From Closterium sp. NIES-65 (taxonomy: Eukaryota; Streptophyta; Zygnematophyceae; Desmidiales; Closteriaceae): 64,000 nt of DNA. The DNA lies in NCBI GenBank assembly GCA_948144175.1, contig CANXME010002496.1, forward strand, positions 144,141-208,140, given 5' to 3'. Shown here piece after piece: positions 44,734 to 56,092 of this stretch; the first letter of the stretch is position 1; every line of letters starts with the position of its first letter. Under the pieces are notes generated by a model that did not search any database, was not told where the DNA came from, and saw only the letters and a list, made by a program, of their open reading frames with translations. A program made the translations under genes and the position numbers.

Positions 44734-47700
44734 TTAAGCTACACTCTCTCCTGCTGCTGCCCCTCCTGCTGCATCTGCCCCTGTCCCTGCCCCTGCCCCT
44801 GCTTCTCCCATCCCGTCCGTCTGCCACAGCGCAGCATACCTTTCCCCTGACCCAGGAGCATCGCTCTCCCCAGCCCCCCCATCCATTGGGCCATAAGAGG
44901 ACACAAGGAGGGGCGGCTGTTTCAGGGAACGAGCTAGCAGCTCAAAAGCACTGCGGCTGACGTCCGTTGTGAGGGTGGAGCGGGGAGGTGTTGATGGGCT
45001 GGCCCGAGCAATGTATGCATAGAAGACCTGTGAAGAAAAACGGAACAATAAGAGCAGGAGGGGAGAGAAGGAGAGGTGGGTGCTTGAGCGAGCGAGAGAG
45101 CAGGTCAATGGCGCCGCGGCTGACGTCCGTTGTGAGGGTGGAGCGGGGAGGCGAGGAGGATGCAGCCCGGGCGATGTATGCATAGAAGACCTGTCGAGGC
45201 GGGAAGAGGACACGGTAGAAGCAGGAGGTGAGGGAAAGAGGGGCGGGTGCTTGCGTTCCGAGGAGCGTCAAGAAGCTCCCCCATGCACTAGCCTAAAGGA
45301 GGAAAAAATGTCGTGTGCCATAGTAACGAGGTGACTTCTGAGTTGACTCAAAAGTCACAAAGTCACCTCTTTTGAGTCGACTCAAAAGTCACCTCAGAAT
45401 TCACCTCGTTCTGAGGAGCCTCAAGGAGCTTCTCCATCCACCAGCCTATAGGAGGACACAAGGTGAGGCGCCTGCTTGAGGGAGTCAGCAGCTCAAATGC
45501 GCTGCAGCTGACATCGGTCGTGAGAGTAGAATGGGGAGGTGAGGAGGGGGCAACCCAGGCAATGTATGCATAGACGCATGTTGACAGAGGCGAGGGTGGA
45601 GGGACAAGTGGGGAAAGGCTTGAGTCCAGGAAGTGAATGCATAGAAGACCTTATACGGCAGGGGAAGATTTAACATGTGAGTCGACTGAGAGGTCAGCTC
45701 GGAACGTGGAGGAAAGGAAGGTGGCATACAGTAACCACCTCATCCTCTCATTCTCACCTGATAGCCAACGGTGTACGCCTTGAGGAAGGTGGGAACGAGG
45801 GGAGGCAGCAACTGGGTCAGCGCCTGCTGCAGCTGCGCCTGTGTCTTGGCCACCCCGCCCTGCCAGCCCCCCCTGCTGGGCGCATCGTTCCACACATCGG
45901 CCACGTATACTCTCTGAGAGGAAGGGTCTTCTGTGAACGATACACTCAAAGGAGTGTAGCCCTGCAGAATGAAGGGGGAGGGGGATTGGCATAGGTGGGA
46001 ACGAGGGGAGGGAGTTTGGTATAGGTCGGAACGAGGGGAGGCAGCAGCTGAAGCAGCGTTTTTTTAGGCAACTCAAAGCCGAGACAGCGCCTGCTGCAGC
46101 TGCGCCTGTGTCTTGGCCACCCTGCCCTGCCAGCCCCCTCGGCTGGGAGCATCGTTCCACACATCCGCCACGAACACTCTTTGGGCCGAAGGGACCTCAG
46201 TAAATGACAGACTCAGAGGGGTGTAACCCTGCAAATGGGAGGAGAAGAGGGGGGGGAGAGAGGGGCGTCTTGGCCACCCTCCCCTGCCAGCCCCTCTGCT
46301 GGGAGCATCGTTCCACACATCCGCCACAAACACTCAACGGGGTGTAGCCCTGTGGAAGGGGGAAAGCAGGAAGAAAAGGAAGATGGAAGGAACAGGAGAA
46401 TCGTTCCACACATCCGCCACAAACACAAGGAGGGAGGAAGGGTCCTCTGTGAGCGACACACACTCAACAGGGTGAAGCTCTGGAGCAGGGAGGGGGGAGG
46501 GGGGAGGGGAGGGTAAAATTTAGAAGCAGGCATTGAATTTCGAGACATCTCAGAACCGTCACCCGTTTCCCATCACTCTCCACAACCACTCCAACCCCTC
46601 CACCATCCCTCCTGCACCCTCCGACCATTCCCTCCACCTGTCGCTGTAACTGCGGCCACCGGGAGGAGGGCCCGCAGCAGTAGGAGGCGTCATGAGGGAC
46701 GCCGAACACCGCTTCCACCCTGTAAACTCCCACCTCTCCCACCCCCCCCACTCTCCCTCCCCATCCCCACTCACCTGTCGCTGCAGCTGCAGCCATCTTG
46801 AGGAGGGCCCACAGCAGTAGGAGGAGTCGTGAGGGACGCCGAACACCGCCTCCACCCGTGTGCTGCTGCCAGCTGGCCATGCCACGTCAGCAAGGAATAT
46901 GGAGGCGTAGTACAGCCCGTGGTGGTCCGCCACATAGTAGCTCTCCACCTGTTGGGGGCGGCAGATTAGTGGGCGGCAGATTAGTGGGCAGCAGAGTGGT
47001 GGGCGGCAGAGTGGTGGGCGGCAGAGTGGTGGGCGGCAGAGTGGTGGGCGGCAGAGTGGTGGGCAGCAGAGTGGTGGGCGGCAACAGAGAGGTGGGCAGC
47101 AGAGTGATTGCACCTGAGAGGGGCCTTTGTGGAGACTTCAGAGTTACCTCAAGAGTCACACAAGCATGCGCCGAAGAGATAAGCACACCTGAGCACACCT
47201 GGGCACACCTGAGCACACCTGGGCACACCTGAGCACACCTGAGCACACCTGAGCACACCTGAGCACACCTGGGCACACCTGAGCACACCTGGGCACACCT
47301 GAGCACACCTGAGCGCACCTGAGAGGGCTTATAGCCCGAGGAGATGTCATGGTGTAGGGCATCCTGATACTGCTGGCCTTTGAGGCAAGATGGATGGGTA
47401 AGATGGACATACGCTCCTGAGCGGAGTGGAGAGATACGCACCTGAGAGGGCTTGTAGCCCGAGGAGATGTAATGGCGCAGAGCATCCTGGTACTGCTGGC
47501 CGTTGAGGTTGAACACCATCACCCACCCCAACTGTTTGGGGAGCAGGTGTGCAGAGGGGTACGGGGAGGTACAGGAGGGTACAGGGGGGTACAAGGGGGC
47601 GTGCTGGTGGGTGTTGAGTCATACTGCAGAGCGTCCTGGTACTGCTGGCCGTTGAGGGGTTGGACACCATCGCCCACCCCAGCTGTCAATAGAGAACAAG

Positions 47701-48629
47701 GGGTACAGCGGGGTACAGGGGAGTGTGCAGGGGCGTGCAGGGGGGTGTTGAGTCATACTGCAGAGCGTCCTGGTACTGCTGGCCGTTGAGGGGTTGAACA
47801 CCATTGCCCACCCCAGCTGTTGGGTGGCGGAAAGAACAGTGATGGAGGTGAGGAGAGAGGAGCAACGGGGATTGAAGGAGCATCAAAAGGACCTGAAGGG
47901 AAGCTTATATATCTAGTGAGCAAGTGATGAAAGGATATTTTGGGTGCAAGGATAGGAGCGTACGGATTTCGAGTTGGGTTGCCAGAGTATCGAGAAGAAG
48001 ACGAGTGCGCGAGGGGACGCGACGGCATATGCGCTGACAAAGGCCGGCACATGGGAGCGCGTGCGCGAGGAGAGAAGAGCCGGCAAGTCGGACGACTCGA
48101 CCCGTGAGTCAAGGATCGGGCCGGCGGTTAGCCAGCCGCCCGGGTATTTGCGCTCGAAGTAAGCTGGCTGTAGTAAGGAAGAGAGCGGGGGGGATGGGAG
48201 GAGCAAGCGAGTGAGGAGAGTAAAGTCGGCAGGTCGAACGAGAGTGAAGGGCGGAGAGTGTAGGGAAGCAAGAATAAGCGGGCAAACATTTACCTCAGCT
48301 CCGGAGATTTCTGGCTGCGCGCGTTCCGCAGAACTACTCGTGCGGAACTTCCGGATTCTTAGGCGACTCGGCGCGCTGTGGTTTCCCTGCGACGAAAATA
48401 CCAGCGGTGTTACACGCGGTGTTACCGCACCCCCGTCGGATACGTTCCTTCGCGGAAAGTTCTCGTCACGGAATGCCCCGTCAGCGGCGGCGACGGGGCC
48501 TCCGAGGTGGAAATCCGCGCCGAACCCGCCGCGGAACGCGAGGGATGAGGACACCTGCCAAGGAAGGACCGCCGCGAGGAGCGTAAGAGAGAAGAGCGCT
48601 GCGAGAATGTTGGCGGCGCGGGAATCCAT
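44734..48629 (-). CDS. Secreted tandem-repeat protein 1 (BTRD1-like repeats), six exons
   Basis: Exons: 48629-48294, 48167-47964, 47531-47442, 46948-46775, 45961-45758, 45027-44734; all junctions phase 0; 433 residues. Signal peptide with core ILAALFSLTLLAAVLP, then an AFRGGFGADF motif and a poorly conserved spacer. From residue 113 there are repeats of one pattern: an aromatic block, then GYxP or PAF, then Y/F, then YAxIW. Examples are HVPAFVSAYAVASP..FFSILW, GYKPSQVESYYVAD..YYASIF, GYTPLSVSFTED..VYVADVW, PPLVPTFLKAYTVGYQVFYAYI and RYAALWQTDG. This resembles the bacterial tandem repeat domain 1 (polyglycine-hydrolase structural repeat) family. A conserved CC pair (SYCCGP) may be structural. 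No catalytic domain was recognised. Exon 5 is one piece here but split in both paralogues. Confidence 0.8.
45030..47820 (-). repeat. Intronic partial exon copies in repeat-protein gene 1
   Basis: Extra fragments of the gene's own exons: VFYAYIA starts at about 45090-45200 and 45560-45660; exon 5 pieces at 46080-46230, 46262-46345 and 46395-46480; the exon 4 end at 46630-46720; exon 3 middles at 47345-47390, 47635-47680 and 47765-47815. Most keep one splice site. Also present are a 15-bp GGTGGGCGGCAGAGT repeat (46980-47090) and a 10-bp CACACCTGAG/GGG repeat (47183-47330). Confidence 0.75.
45371..45388. repeat. Perfect 18-bp palindrome, TCGA core
   Basis: TTTTGAGTCGACTCAAAA in the last intron of repeat-protein gene 1. 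A one-sided variant with core TTGA lies 30 bp upstream at about 45337-45356. Confidence 0.95.
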
Positions 48630-49334
48630 CGAAACCGGCGCGCGAGAAACGGAGCGCGAAGGGAAAAGACTAGAAACTGACCACAACGAAGGACAAAGAA
48701 GGTCGGATGATGCTTTATGAAGCAAACAAAAATCAGCTGAGGTGAAATGCTGATGCGAGGTGAATTCGGGGGGAAATTCGACGTCCTCGCCATTAGCACG
48801 CTCGACATGAGTTTGGCTCCCTATTCGAAGCACTGAAGCTACTATCATGCTTTGGAAAAGCCCCTCGGTATCCTTTCTGGAAAGAAAATAATACAAAATT
48901 GTGCTAATATGTAACCTCCTTTTCGTTTTTTTGAAAAATGTACAAAACACTATTTACAAGGATATATGCTACACCATATCATCACAATGCAATGCATCTA
49001 ATGCTTTTCAAACCTTATACCTCTGCTTTGCCCTTTTCCCCAAGCTCCCCTCTTGTGTCTACCTTCCTTCCACATTTTCCACTCCCTCAACTGCCCACCT
49101 TCCCATGCTCCCCTCCCCTCCAACCTCCCCCCAACCCCATCAGTCTGCCACAGCACAGTGTATCTTTCCCATGATCCCCTCTCCCCCACCACCCCAACAT
49201 CATCAGTTGCGCTTTTCCCTTGCTCCCCACACTTGGGCGGCACAAACTAGGCGACAAACAGGGGGGGGGTGCTGGAGGGAGCGAGCGAGCACCATCAGCA
49301 ACTCCCCCCTCCCCCCCCCTCCCCCCCCCGAATA
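48630..49334. other. Intergenic: 5' flank of gene 1 and decayed last-exon copies of gene 2
   Basis: 48630-48900 is upstream sequence of gene 1. 49000-49330 holds a relic of the last exon of gene 2 (ERYTVLWQTDGVGG on the minus strand near 49140) beyond that gene's stop. No separate gene. Confidence 0.5.
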
Positions 49335-52300
49335 TCACTCTTGCCACAGAACAGTGTATCGTTCTGTTGCGCTTTTCCCCTGCTCCCCGCACTTGGGCGG
49401 CACGAAAGAAGCGACAAACAAGGGCGGGTACCTGAGGGAGCGAGCGAGTAGCTCGAAGCCACTATGGCTGATGTCAGCAGTGAGGGTGAGGTGGGGAGCA
49501 GAAGCGGAGGGCGGGCGGGCCACATATGCATAGAAGACCTGCTTGGGAGGAAGAGAAGGGAAAGAGGGGTAGAAGAGGCGGATTCAGACAAGCTATGAAC
49601 ATCGCATCTCATCCAGTGCGCCTCAGCATGTCCATAGCAAGCTCTGAGGGGAAGAGAGGTGAAACTCTCACCTTCTCCCCTTCTCACACTCTCACCCTCT
49701 CACACTCTCACCTTCTCCCCTTCTCACACTCTCACCCTCTCACACTCTCACCTTCTCACCTGCTAGCTCTGTCACTCCCATCCTCTCCTGCAATTTTAAC
49801 CCTCTCATCCCCACCTGCATCCCAACCGTGTACGCCTTGAGGAAGGTGGGAACCAGGGGAGGCGGCAACTGCGCCAGTGCCTGCTGTAGCTCTGCCTCTG
49901 TCATTGCAACTCCGCCCAGCCACCTGGGAGTAAACAGGGAAAGGGAAACAGGGGGCCTTATGATTAGGCTCAAGAAAAGCAGCTGCACTAGAGCCTGCTA
50001 CACTCTGTTACAGATATTGCCTTTTGAGTGTGAGAGAAGTAACAGCCACACTCACCCGCCAGACGAGGGAGGGCTGCTCCACACGTCCGCCACATACACG
50101 GTGAGAGCAGCCGGGTCCTCTGTGAGGGATACGCTGAGGGGGCTGAATCCCTGTGGGAGGTGAGGGGAAGATGAGAGGGGACGAGGAGATGCAAAGAGGG
50201 GAAATAAGGGAAGTTCTTGAGTTCACGGATAGACCGTGAGAGCAGCTGGGTCCTCTGTGAGAGATACGCTGAGGGGGCTGAAGCCTTGTGGGTGATACAG
50301 GGAAGGTGAAGTGAGGTGGAGTCAGCACTCTATTCCCTGAAAGCACTCCCCACCCAGTCTTCCTCCCACACCTGCCGCTGCAGCCGCCACCACCCCGATG
50401 TGGGACCACAGCAGTAGCTCGTGTCGTGTGGCTGCTCCCCATGCCCTCTTTACCGTCCTTGTTGACCAAATACCTTTACCTCTCTGCTGCATACACCCAC
50501 CCCACCCCCCCCCCTCCCTCCCACACCCACCTGTCGCTGCAGGCGCCACCACCGGGAGGTGGGACCACAGCAGTAGCTCGCGTCGTGCGGCATGCCAAAC
50601 GCCGCCTCCACCCACATGGAGCTGCCAGCTGGCCACGCCACGTCAGCAAGGAAGATGGCAGAGTAGTAGATCTCGTGGTAGTACGGCCTCACGTCGTCCG
50701 ACACGTAGTAGCTCTCCACCTGAATTCCGGGCGGCAGGGATGGGCGGCAGGATGGGTGACAGAGATGCACGGCAAGGAAGAAGGCAGCACATTATGAGCA
50801 GAGCTCTTGGTAGTACGGCATGAGCTGCTGACTTTTGGGTGGAACCAGAATTCAACCAGATGGCGGCGCAATGAAGCCTAGGCTCCAGATGGATTAGAGC
50901 TCGTGGTAGTACGGCCTCACCTCGTCCGCCACGTAGTAGCTCTCCACCTGCACACCGGGTGGCACAGTGGTGGGCGACAGAGATGGGCGGCAGAGATGGG
51001 CGGCAGGGATGGGCGGCAGGGTGGGTAGCAGGAGTGGCCGGCAGGTATCAATGATGGGCGGCATGGGCGGCAGTGGCAACAAGGGTGATGATGAGACCGC
51101 GTGCGAGTTGACTTTTGAGTCGACTCAAAAGTCAAGTCGACTCAAAAGTCAAGTCGACTCAAAAGTCAAGTCGACTCAAAAGTCAAGTCGACTCAAAAGT
51201 CAAGTCGACTCAAAAGTCAAGTCGACTCAAAAGTAAAGTCGACTCAAAAGTCAAGTCGACTCAAAAGTCAACGCAGTGGCAACAAGCATGATGATGAGAC
51301 AGCGTGCTAGTTGACTTTTGAGTCAACTCAGTGGCAACAAGGGTGATGATGAGACGGCGTGCTAGCGAGTTGAAAACACTAACCCAGCCGTGTCATTGAT
51401 GTAAGAGAACTTTTGAGACGTCTCTAAAAACACTAACCCAGCCGTGTCATTGATGTAAGAGAACTTTTGAGACGTCTCTAAAAACACTAACCCAGCCGTG
51501 TCATTGATGTAAGAGAACTTTTGAGACGTCTCTAAAAACACTAACCCAGCCGTGTCATTGATGTAAGAGAACTTTTGAGACGTCTCTAAAAACACTAACC
51601 CAGCCGTGTCATTGATGTAAGAGAACTTTTGAGACGTCTCTAAAAACACTAACCCAGCCGTGTCATTGATGTAAGAGAACTTTTGAGACGTCTCTAAAAA
51701 CACTAACCCAGCCGTGTCATTGATGTAAGAGAACTTTTGAGACGTCTCTAAAAACACTAACCCAGCCGTGTCATTGATGTAAGAGAAAGTGACGCACCCC
51801 CCCCTCATTGTGCACCTGTGCAGGTTTAAAGCCCGAGGCGATCCGACGGTGCAGAGAATCCTGGAACATTTGACCGTCGAGATTGAACACCACCACCCAG
51901 CCGACCTGTTGAGAGCAAAAGGAGCGGGAGGGGATAAAGGAGGGACGGAGGGAGAGAGGGAGAATACGGGAGCAAGAGAAGATCAGAGGAGAGACGTTTG
52001 CCAAAGGAGGCTGCGAGGAAGATCAAAACGGGAGGAGACGAGCATACATGGAAAGATACTGTTAAAGGATTGAAGGAGCTTACGGATTTGGAGTTGGGTT
52101 GCCAGAGGATGGAGAAGTAAACAAGCGGGCGAGGGGACGCGACGGCGTATGCGGTGATGAAGGCCGGCATGTGGTTGCGCTCTCGCGAGGAGATTAAAGC
52201 CGGCAGGTCGGACGCCTCGACGCGCGAGTCGAGGATAGCGCCATACGTGAACCAGCCGCCAGGATATGAACGCTCGAAATAATCTGTATGCGGGGAAGAG

Positions 52301-52776
52301 ATACCGGGGCGCATCGATGGGAGAAAAAGAGGAAAAAATATTTTGTAAAAATATAAAGAACGAGAACGGGATTTCCTGGATGCGACGCGAGTTCAACCCA
52401 CCGGAGCTTCGTCACTTTCTTGTGTAACGCTTTGCGAGCGCGAATTCGACGCGCTGGGACTTCCTGTAAACGAAAACTCATGCGGTTCCATGCCGAGCTT
52501 GCCGCGTCGCACGAGAGCTGCCTTCTTCTCTCGGCGCGGCGCCTCTCTCGTAAATGAGAACTCAAGCGGTTCCATGCGGCCTCGCGCGGAACCGCGAATA
52601 GACTCTTCTCTGCTTGTACTGTTCTCGCCGCGACGCGAGATTCCGTGTTGGGTGAAAAGAGATTCTGCGCCCCATCCGCCGCGAAACGCGGGGGCAGATG
52701 ATACACTTCGAGGAAGGGCCGCGACGAGAAGTGTTAGCGGCAAAAATACTAGAACGCAGGCAGAGTGTAAATTCAT
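49335..52776 (-). CDS. Secreted tandem-repeat protein 2, seven exons
   Basis: Exons: 52776-52398, 52283-52084, 51905-51816, 50719-50531, 50150-50056, 49923-49815, 49538-49335; GT-AG junctions, phases agree; 421 residues. I took ATG 52776 because it places MNLHSACVLVFLPL as signal peptide, matching paralogue 3. AFRGGWGAES follows the leader, then a spacer containing two PLEFSFT/PHEFSFT-like motifs, then the repeat region: DYFERSYPGGW, DSRVEASDLPAL, GFKPAQVESYYVSDD, SSMWVEAAFGMPHD, SYCCGP, GFSPLSVSLTED, VYVADVW, LKAYTVG, VFYAYVAR, and the end ERYTVLWQE. Compared with paralogue 1 it has a five-residue insertion in exon 4 (RPYYHEIYYS region) and an extra intron inside the GYxP..VYVADVW block. Probably extracellular; biochemical role unknown. 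Confidence 0.8.
51110..51270. repeat. Array of TCGA-centred palindromes (17-bp unit)
   Basis: Starts with a perfect 24-bp palindrome (half-site GACTTTTGAG, core TCGA). It continues as about nine direct copies of AAGTCGACTCAAAAGTC. Lies in the intron between exons 3 and 4 of repeat-protein gene 2. Confidence 0.95.
51377..51790. repeat. 54-bp tandem repeat with ACGT-centred palindrome
   Basis: About seven and a half nearly identical 54-bp units, each containing TTTTGAGACGTCTCTAAAAA. The minus-strand frame repeats FSYINDTAGLVF; this is a by-product of the unit length. It sits in the same intron as the array at 51110, directly next to exon 3. Confidence 0.95.
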
Positions 52777-53343
52777 CTGAGACAGGTATCTTGGGAGCGC
52801 ACGGCTCACGCCTTCAGGCTAGGAACTCTTCGGACTACGGCGGAGAAGCTGCGGAGAGGGTGTGAAATGTGAAAAATGGGGGCGATATTTGGATGGATGT
52901 GAATTTGCAGAAAATGCAAACACTCGAGACAAACAGACAATGTGAAAGAGATAGGGAGCTACACTGTATATTAGTTGGATGGCTAAGATTTAACAATAGC
53001 GGTAGTGGTGAGTTACAAAAAGGCAACACCTCTAACATCCCAAGGCACCAAACCATCCGCTTTCAAAGCTTTATCCAATCATTGTCTGACATATCCCTGC
53101 CGAAGCGGGGTACTCGGCTCGTACGTAAGTTGAGGAGGTGCTTGCATGCCTGACATAATCCGATATTGAACTACGGTAGTAGAATATACAAGGAATTATA
53201 TACAAGGTCAGTTACATGTTACAAAGAATTCTTCTACAACTTGTGCAGTAATGCTCTCTATACTTGTGCTATGCGACTTTCACCCAACTTCCCGTCTGGC
53301 ATTGTCCTTCCTTCCACCTCCTCTCCCTCCACCTCCCATACTC
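52777..53343. other. 5' flank of gene 2 and 3' end of gene 3
   Basis: 53030-53155 is homologous to 56565-56690 upstream of gene 3 (AAGGCACCAAACCATCCGCT, CCTGCCGAAGC, TCGGCTCGTACGT, GCTTGCAT). The tandem duplication therefore carried along upstream sequence. No other gene. Confidence 0.5.
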
Positions 53344-56092
53344 CTAAACCCCCCTCTCCTCCAACCCCCCCCCCCCAACACCATCAGTCTGCCACAGAAC
53401 AGTGTACCTTTCCCTGGCACTTTTCCCATGGCCCTCGAACTTGGGGGGCAGGAACGAAGCGACAAGGAGAGGGGGGTGCTTGAGGGAGAGAGCCAGCAGC
53501 TCAAAGCCGCTGCGGCTGATGTCGGGAGTGAGGATGCGGTGGGGGGCGGTGGGGGAGGTGGGGGGCCGGGCAACGTACGCATAGAAGACCTGCTCGGGAG
53601 GGGAGGAAGGGAGGGGAGAGGGGGGTGCTTGAGGGAGAGAGCCAGCAGCTCAAAGCCACTGCGGCTGATGTCGGGAGTGAGGATGCGGTGGGGAGCGGTG
53701 GGGAGCGGTGGGGAGCGGTGGGGAGCGGTGGGAGGGCGGGCCACGTACGCATAGAAGACCTGCTTGGTAGGGGGAGGAGGATGAGAGGGGAGGCAGGGAG
53801 AAGAGGTGAAGGGGCAAGAAGAGTGTGTTACGCTGCGGCCGATGTTGGGCATGAGGATGTGGTGGGGAGTGGAGGGGGGGAGTGGAGGGGGCGGGCTAGA
53901 TATGCATAGAAGACCTGCTTGAGGGGGGAAGGTGAGGTAGAGCGAGAGCAGAATGTTATTCATTATATGGTATCGGGTACTACAGTGTACCACAGTGTAC
54001 CGCAGTGTACCGCAGTGTACCGCAGTGTACTGCAGTGTACCGCAGTGTGCTGCGGTGAACCCCAGTGTACCGCATTGAACCGCAATGTGCCTCTCCTCCC
54101 CTCATCCCCCCATCCTCACCTTCAGCCCAACAGTGTACGCCTTGAGGTAGGTGGGAACTAGGGGATGCGGCAACTGCGCCAGTTCCTGCTGCAACTGCTC
54201 CTCCGTCCTCGCCACCCCGGTGTGCCATCTAGGGAGTGAAGAACACAAGGGGAGGGCAAAAGGGGGCAGAGGGTAAGTCTTGAGTCGACTCAAAGTCGTC
54301 GAGTCACCAGGCAGTCGGCAGCTGGGAGTACAGAGGAACTCAGGGGGGAGGGGAAAACAACGCTCGACACTCGACATGCTCCTGCATAGTGATGTCCTTT
54401 GAGATGCCTCACGGAGATGGCTTTTGAGGCGCCTCATAAGTCAGACTCACCCAGCGGGGGTGGGGGCGTTGCTCCACACGTCCGCCACATAGACGGTGAG
54501 GGCAATGGGGTCCTCTGTGAGGGCGATGCTCAGAGGGCTGAAACCCTGTGGGGGAGGCAAGGAAGATGCGAAGAGATGAGGGGAGCTGAGGGAGAATAGC
54601 TGAGTTGACTCGAGTCAAAGGACATAGACGGTGAGGGCAATGGGGTTCTCTGTGAGAGAGATGCTGAGGGGACTGAAACTGTGTAGGGGTTGAAGGGAGA
54701 GAGCAAGGAAGCAGTGGGAAAGGAATACTGCCTAGCGTTCCGTAAGGTGAAATGAGGTGAGGTGAGGTGAGGTGAGGTGAAGTGAGGTGAGGTAAGAGGG
54801 GTCTCAAAAACCCCTATCTGACACCCTCTTCAAACCCTCTCTAAACCCTCTACAGCCCATCTGCCCGCCACACCTGTCGCTGCAGCCGCCACCATCTGGA
54901 GGCGGGGCCACAGCAGTAGCTCTTGTCGTGTGGCATGCCGAATGCTGCCTCCACCCGTGTGTCGCTGCCAGCTGGCCATGCCATGTCAGCAAGGAAGAAG
55001 GCTGCGTAGTAGATCTCGTGGTAGTACGGCCTGCCCTCGTCCGACACGTAGTAGCTCTCCACCTGGACCGGGCGGTAGGGATGGGCGGCAGGGATGGGCC
55101 GGATGGTCGGCAGGTGTCGATGACACGACGCCGGCGCTGAGACATAAGAAAATGCCAGCATCATGGACAATCAAATTACAACGTAACACTGCACTAAATG
55201 GTGACGCACCCCCATCCTTTGTGCACCTGCACAGGCTTAAAGCCCGACGCGATCTGACGGTGGAGAGCATCTTGGAACATTGGACCGTCGAGATTGAATA
55301 GCACCGCCCAGCCAAACTGTCGATAGCAAGAGGGGGAGAGAGAGGCAGGACGTGAGGGAGAGAAGGTCAGAGGAGAAGCGTTGGAGTAGAAGTCCGCGAG
55401 GCAAGATGAAAAGGGGAGGAGAAAAGCTTTCCATACATACATGGAAAGCTGTGAGCGAGTAGAAAGAGCTTACGGATTTGGAGTTGGGTTGCCAGAGGAT
55501 GGAGAAGAAGACGAGCGGGCGAGGGGACGTGACGGCGTACGCGCTTATGAAAGCCGGCGCGTGGGTGCCCGTGCGCGAGGAGATTAAAGACGGCAGATCG
55601 GACGCTTCTACGCGCGAGTCGAAAATAGCTCCGTAGGTGAACCAGCCTCCAGGGTAGGAGCGTTCGAAATAATCTGGCTGTAAGGAAGATATATTGGGAC
55701 ACACAGGCAGAAAAAGGAAGAAACGGAAAGCAAATGAAACTTAAAAGGACAAGTTAGTAATTTTTTGGATGCGACATGCGACGCGACGCGAGTCCACCCA
55801 CCGGAGCTCCGTCTCTCTCGTGCGCAGTGCGTTGCGCACGTGAATTCGACGCGGTGGGCCTTCCCGTAAACGAGAACTCAAGAGGTTCCAGGCGGCCTCG
55901 CACGCAACCGCTTGAATAAGCGTCTCTTATCGTACGGTTCTCGACGCGACGCGAGATTCCGTGCTGGGTCAAGAAAGTTTTTGCGCCCCATCCGCCGCGG
56001 AACGCGGAGGCAGATGACACGCTTCGAGGAAGGGTCACGACGAGCAGAGTTAGCGGCAGAAACACTACAGCGCAGGCAGAGAGTAAATTCAT
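53344..56092 (-). CDS. Secreted tandem-repeat protein 3, seven exons
   Basis: Exons: 56092-55798, 55673-55474, 55316-55227, 55062-54874, 54545-54451, 54228-54120, 53589-53344; GT-AG, phases agree; 407 residues. Signal peptide MNLLSACAVVFLPLTLL, then AFRGGWGAKTF. The repeat region follows paralogue 2 closely: DYFERSYPGGW, GFKPVQVESYYVSDEG, DTRVEAAFGMPHD, SYCCGP, GFSPLSIALTED, VYVADVW, LKAYTVG, VFYAYVARPP, ERYTVLWQTDG. The C-terminus passes through a 12-bp G run (four Gly codons), so the exact stop is sensitive to sequencing error. Exon 1 is shorter than in paralogue 2, having one EFSFTG motif instead of two. One complete extra copy of most of the last exon lies upstream at about 53640-53765. 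Confidence 0.8.
53590..54100 (-). repeat. Intronic copies of the last exon of gene 3, and a 10-bp repeat
   Basis: VFYAYVARPP...LTPDISRSGFELLALSLKHPPL is repeated at about 53640-53765, with a shorter relic at 53850-53915; both retain the AGCAG or similar acceptor side. 53985-54080 is a run of a 10-bp unit, AGTGTACCGC. Confidence 0.75.
54422..54439. repeat. Near-perfect palindrome, GCGC core
   Basis: TTTTGAGGCGCCTCATAA, about 12 bp inside the intron after the donor of exon 5 of repeat-protein gene 3. A related TCGA version (CTTGAGTCGACTCAAAG) lies at 54279-54295 in the same intron. Confidence 0.9.

Noticed and set aside
51362..51808. 148-codon open frame repeating FSYINDTAGLVF
   Set aside because: By-product of a 54-bp intronic tandem repeat.
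53640..53915. Separate small genes at each VFYAYVARPP copy
   Set aside because: They lack starts and donors and sit inside an intron between matching exons of one gene.
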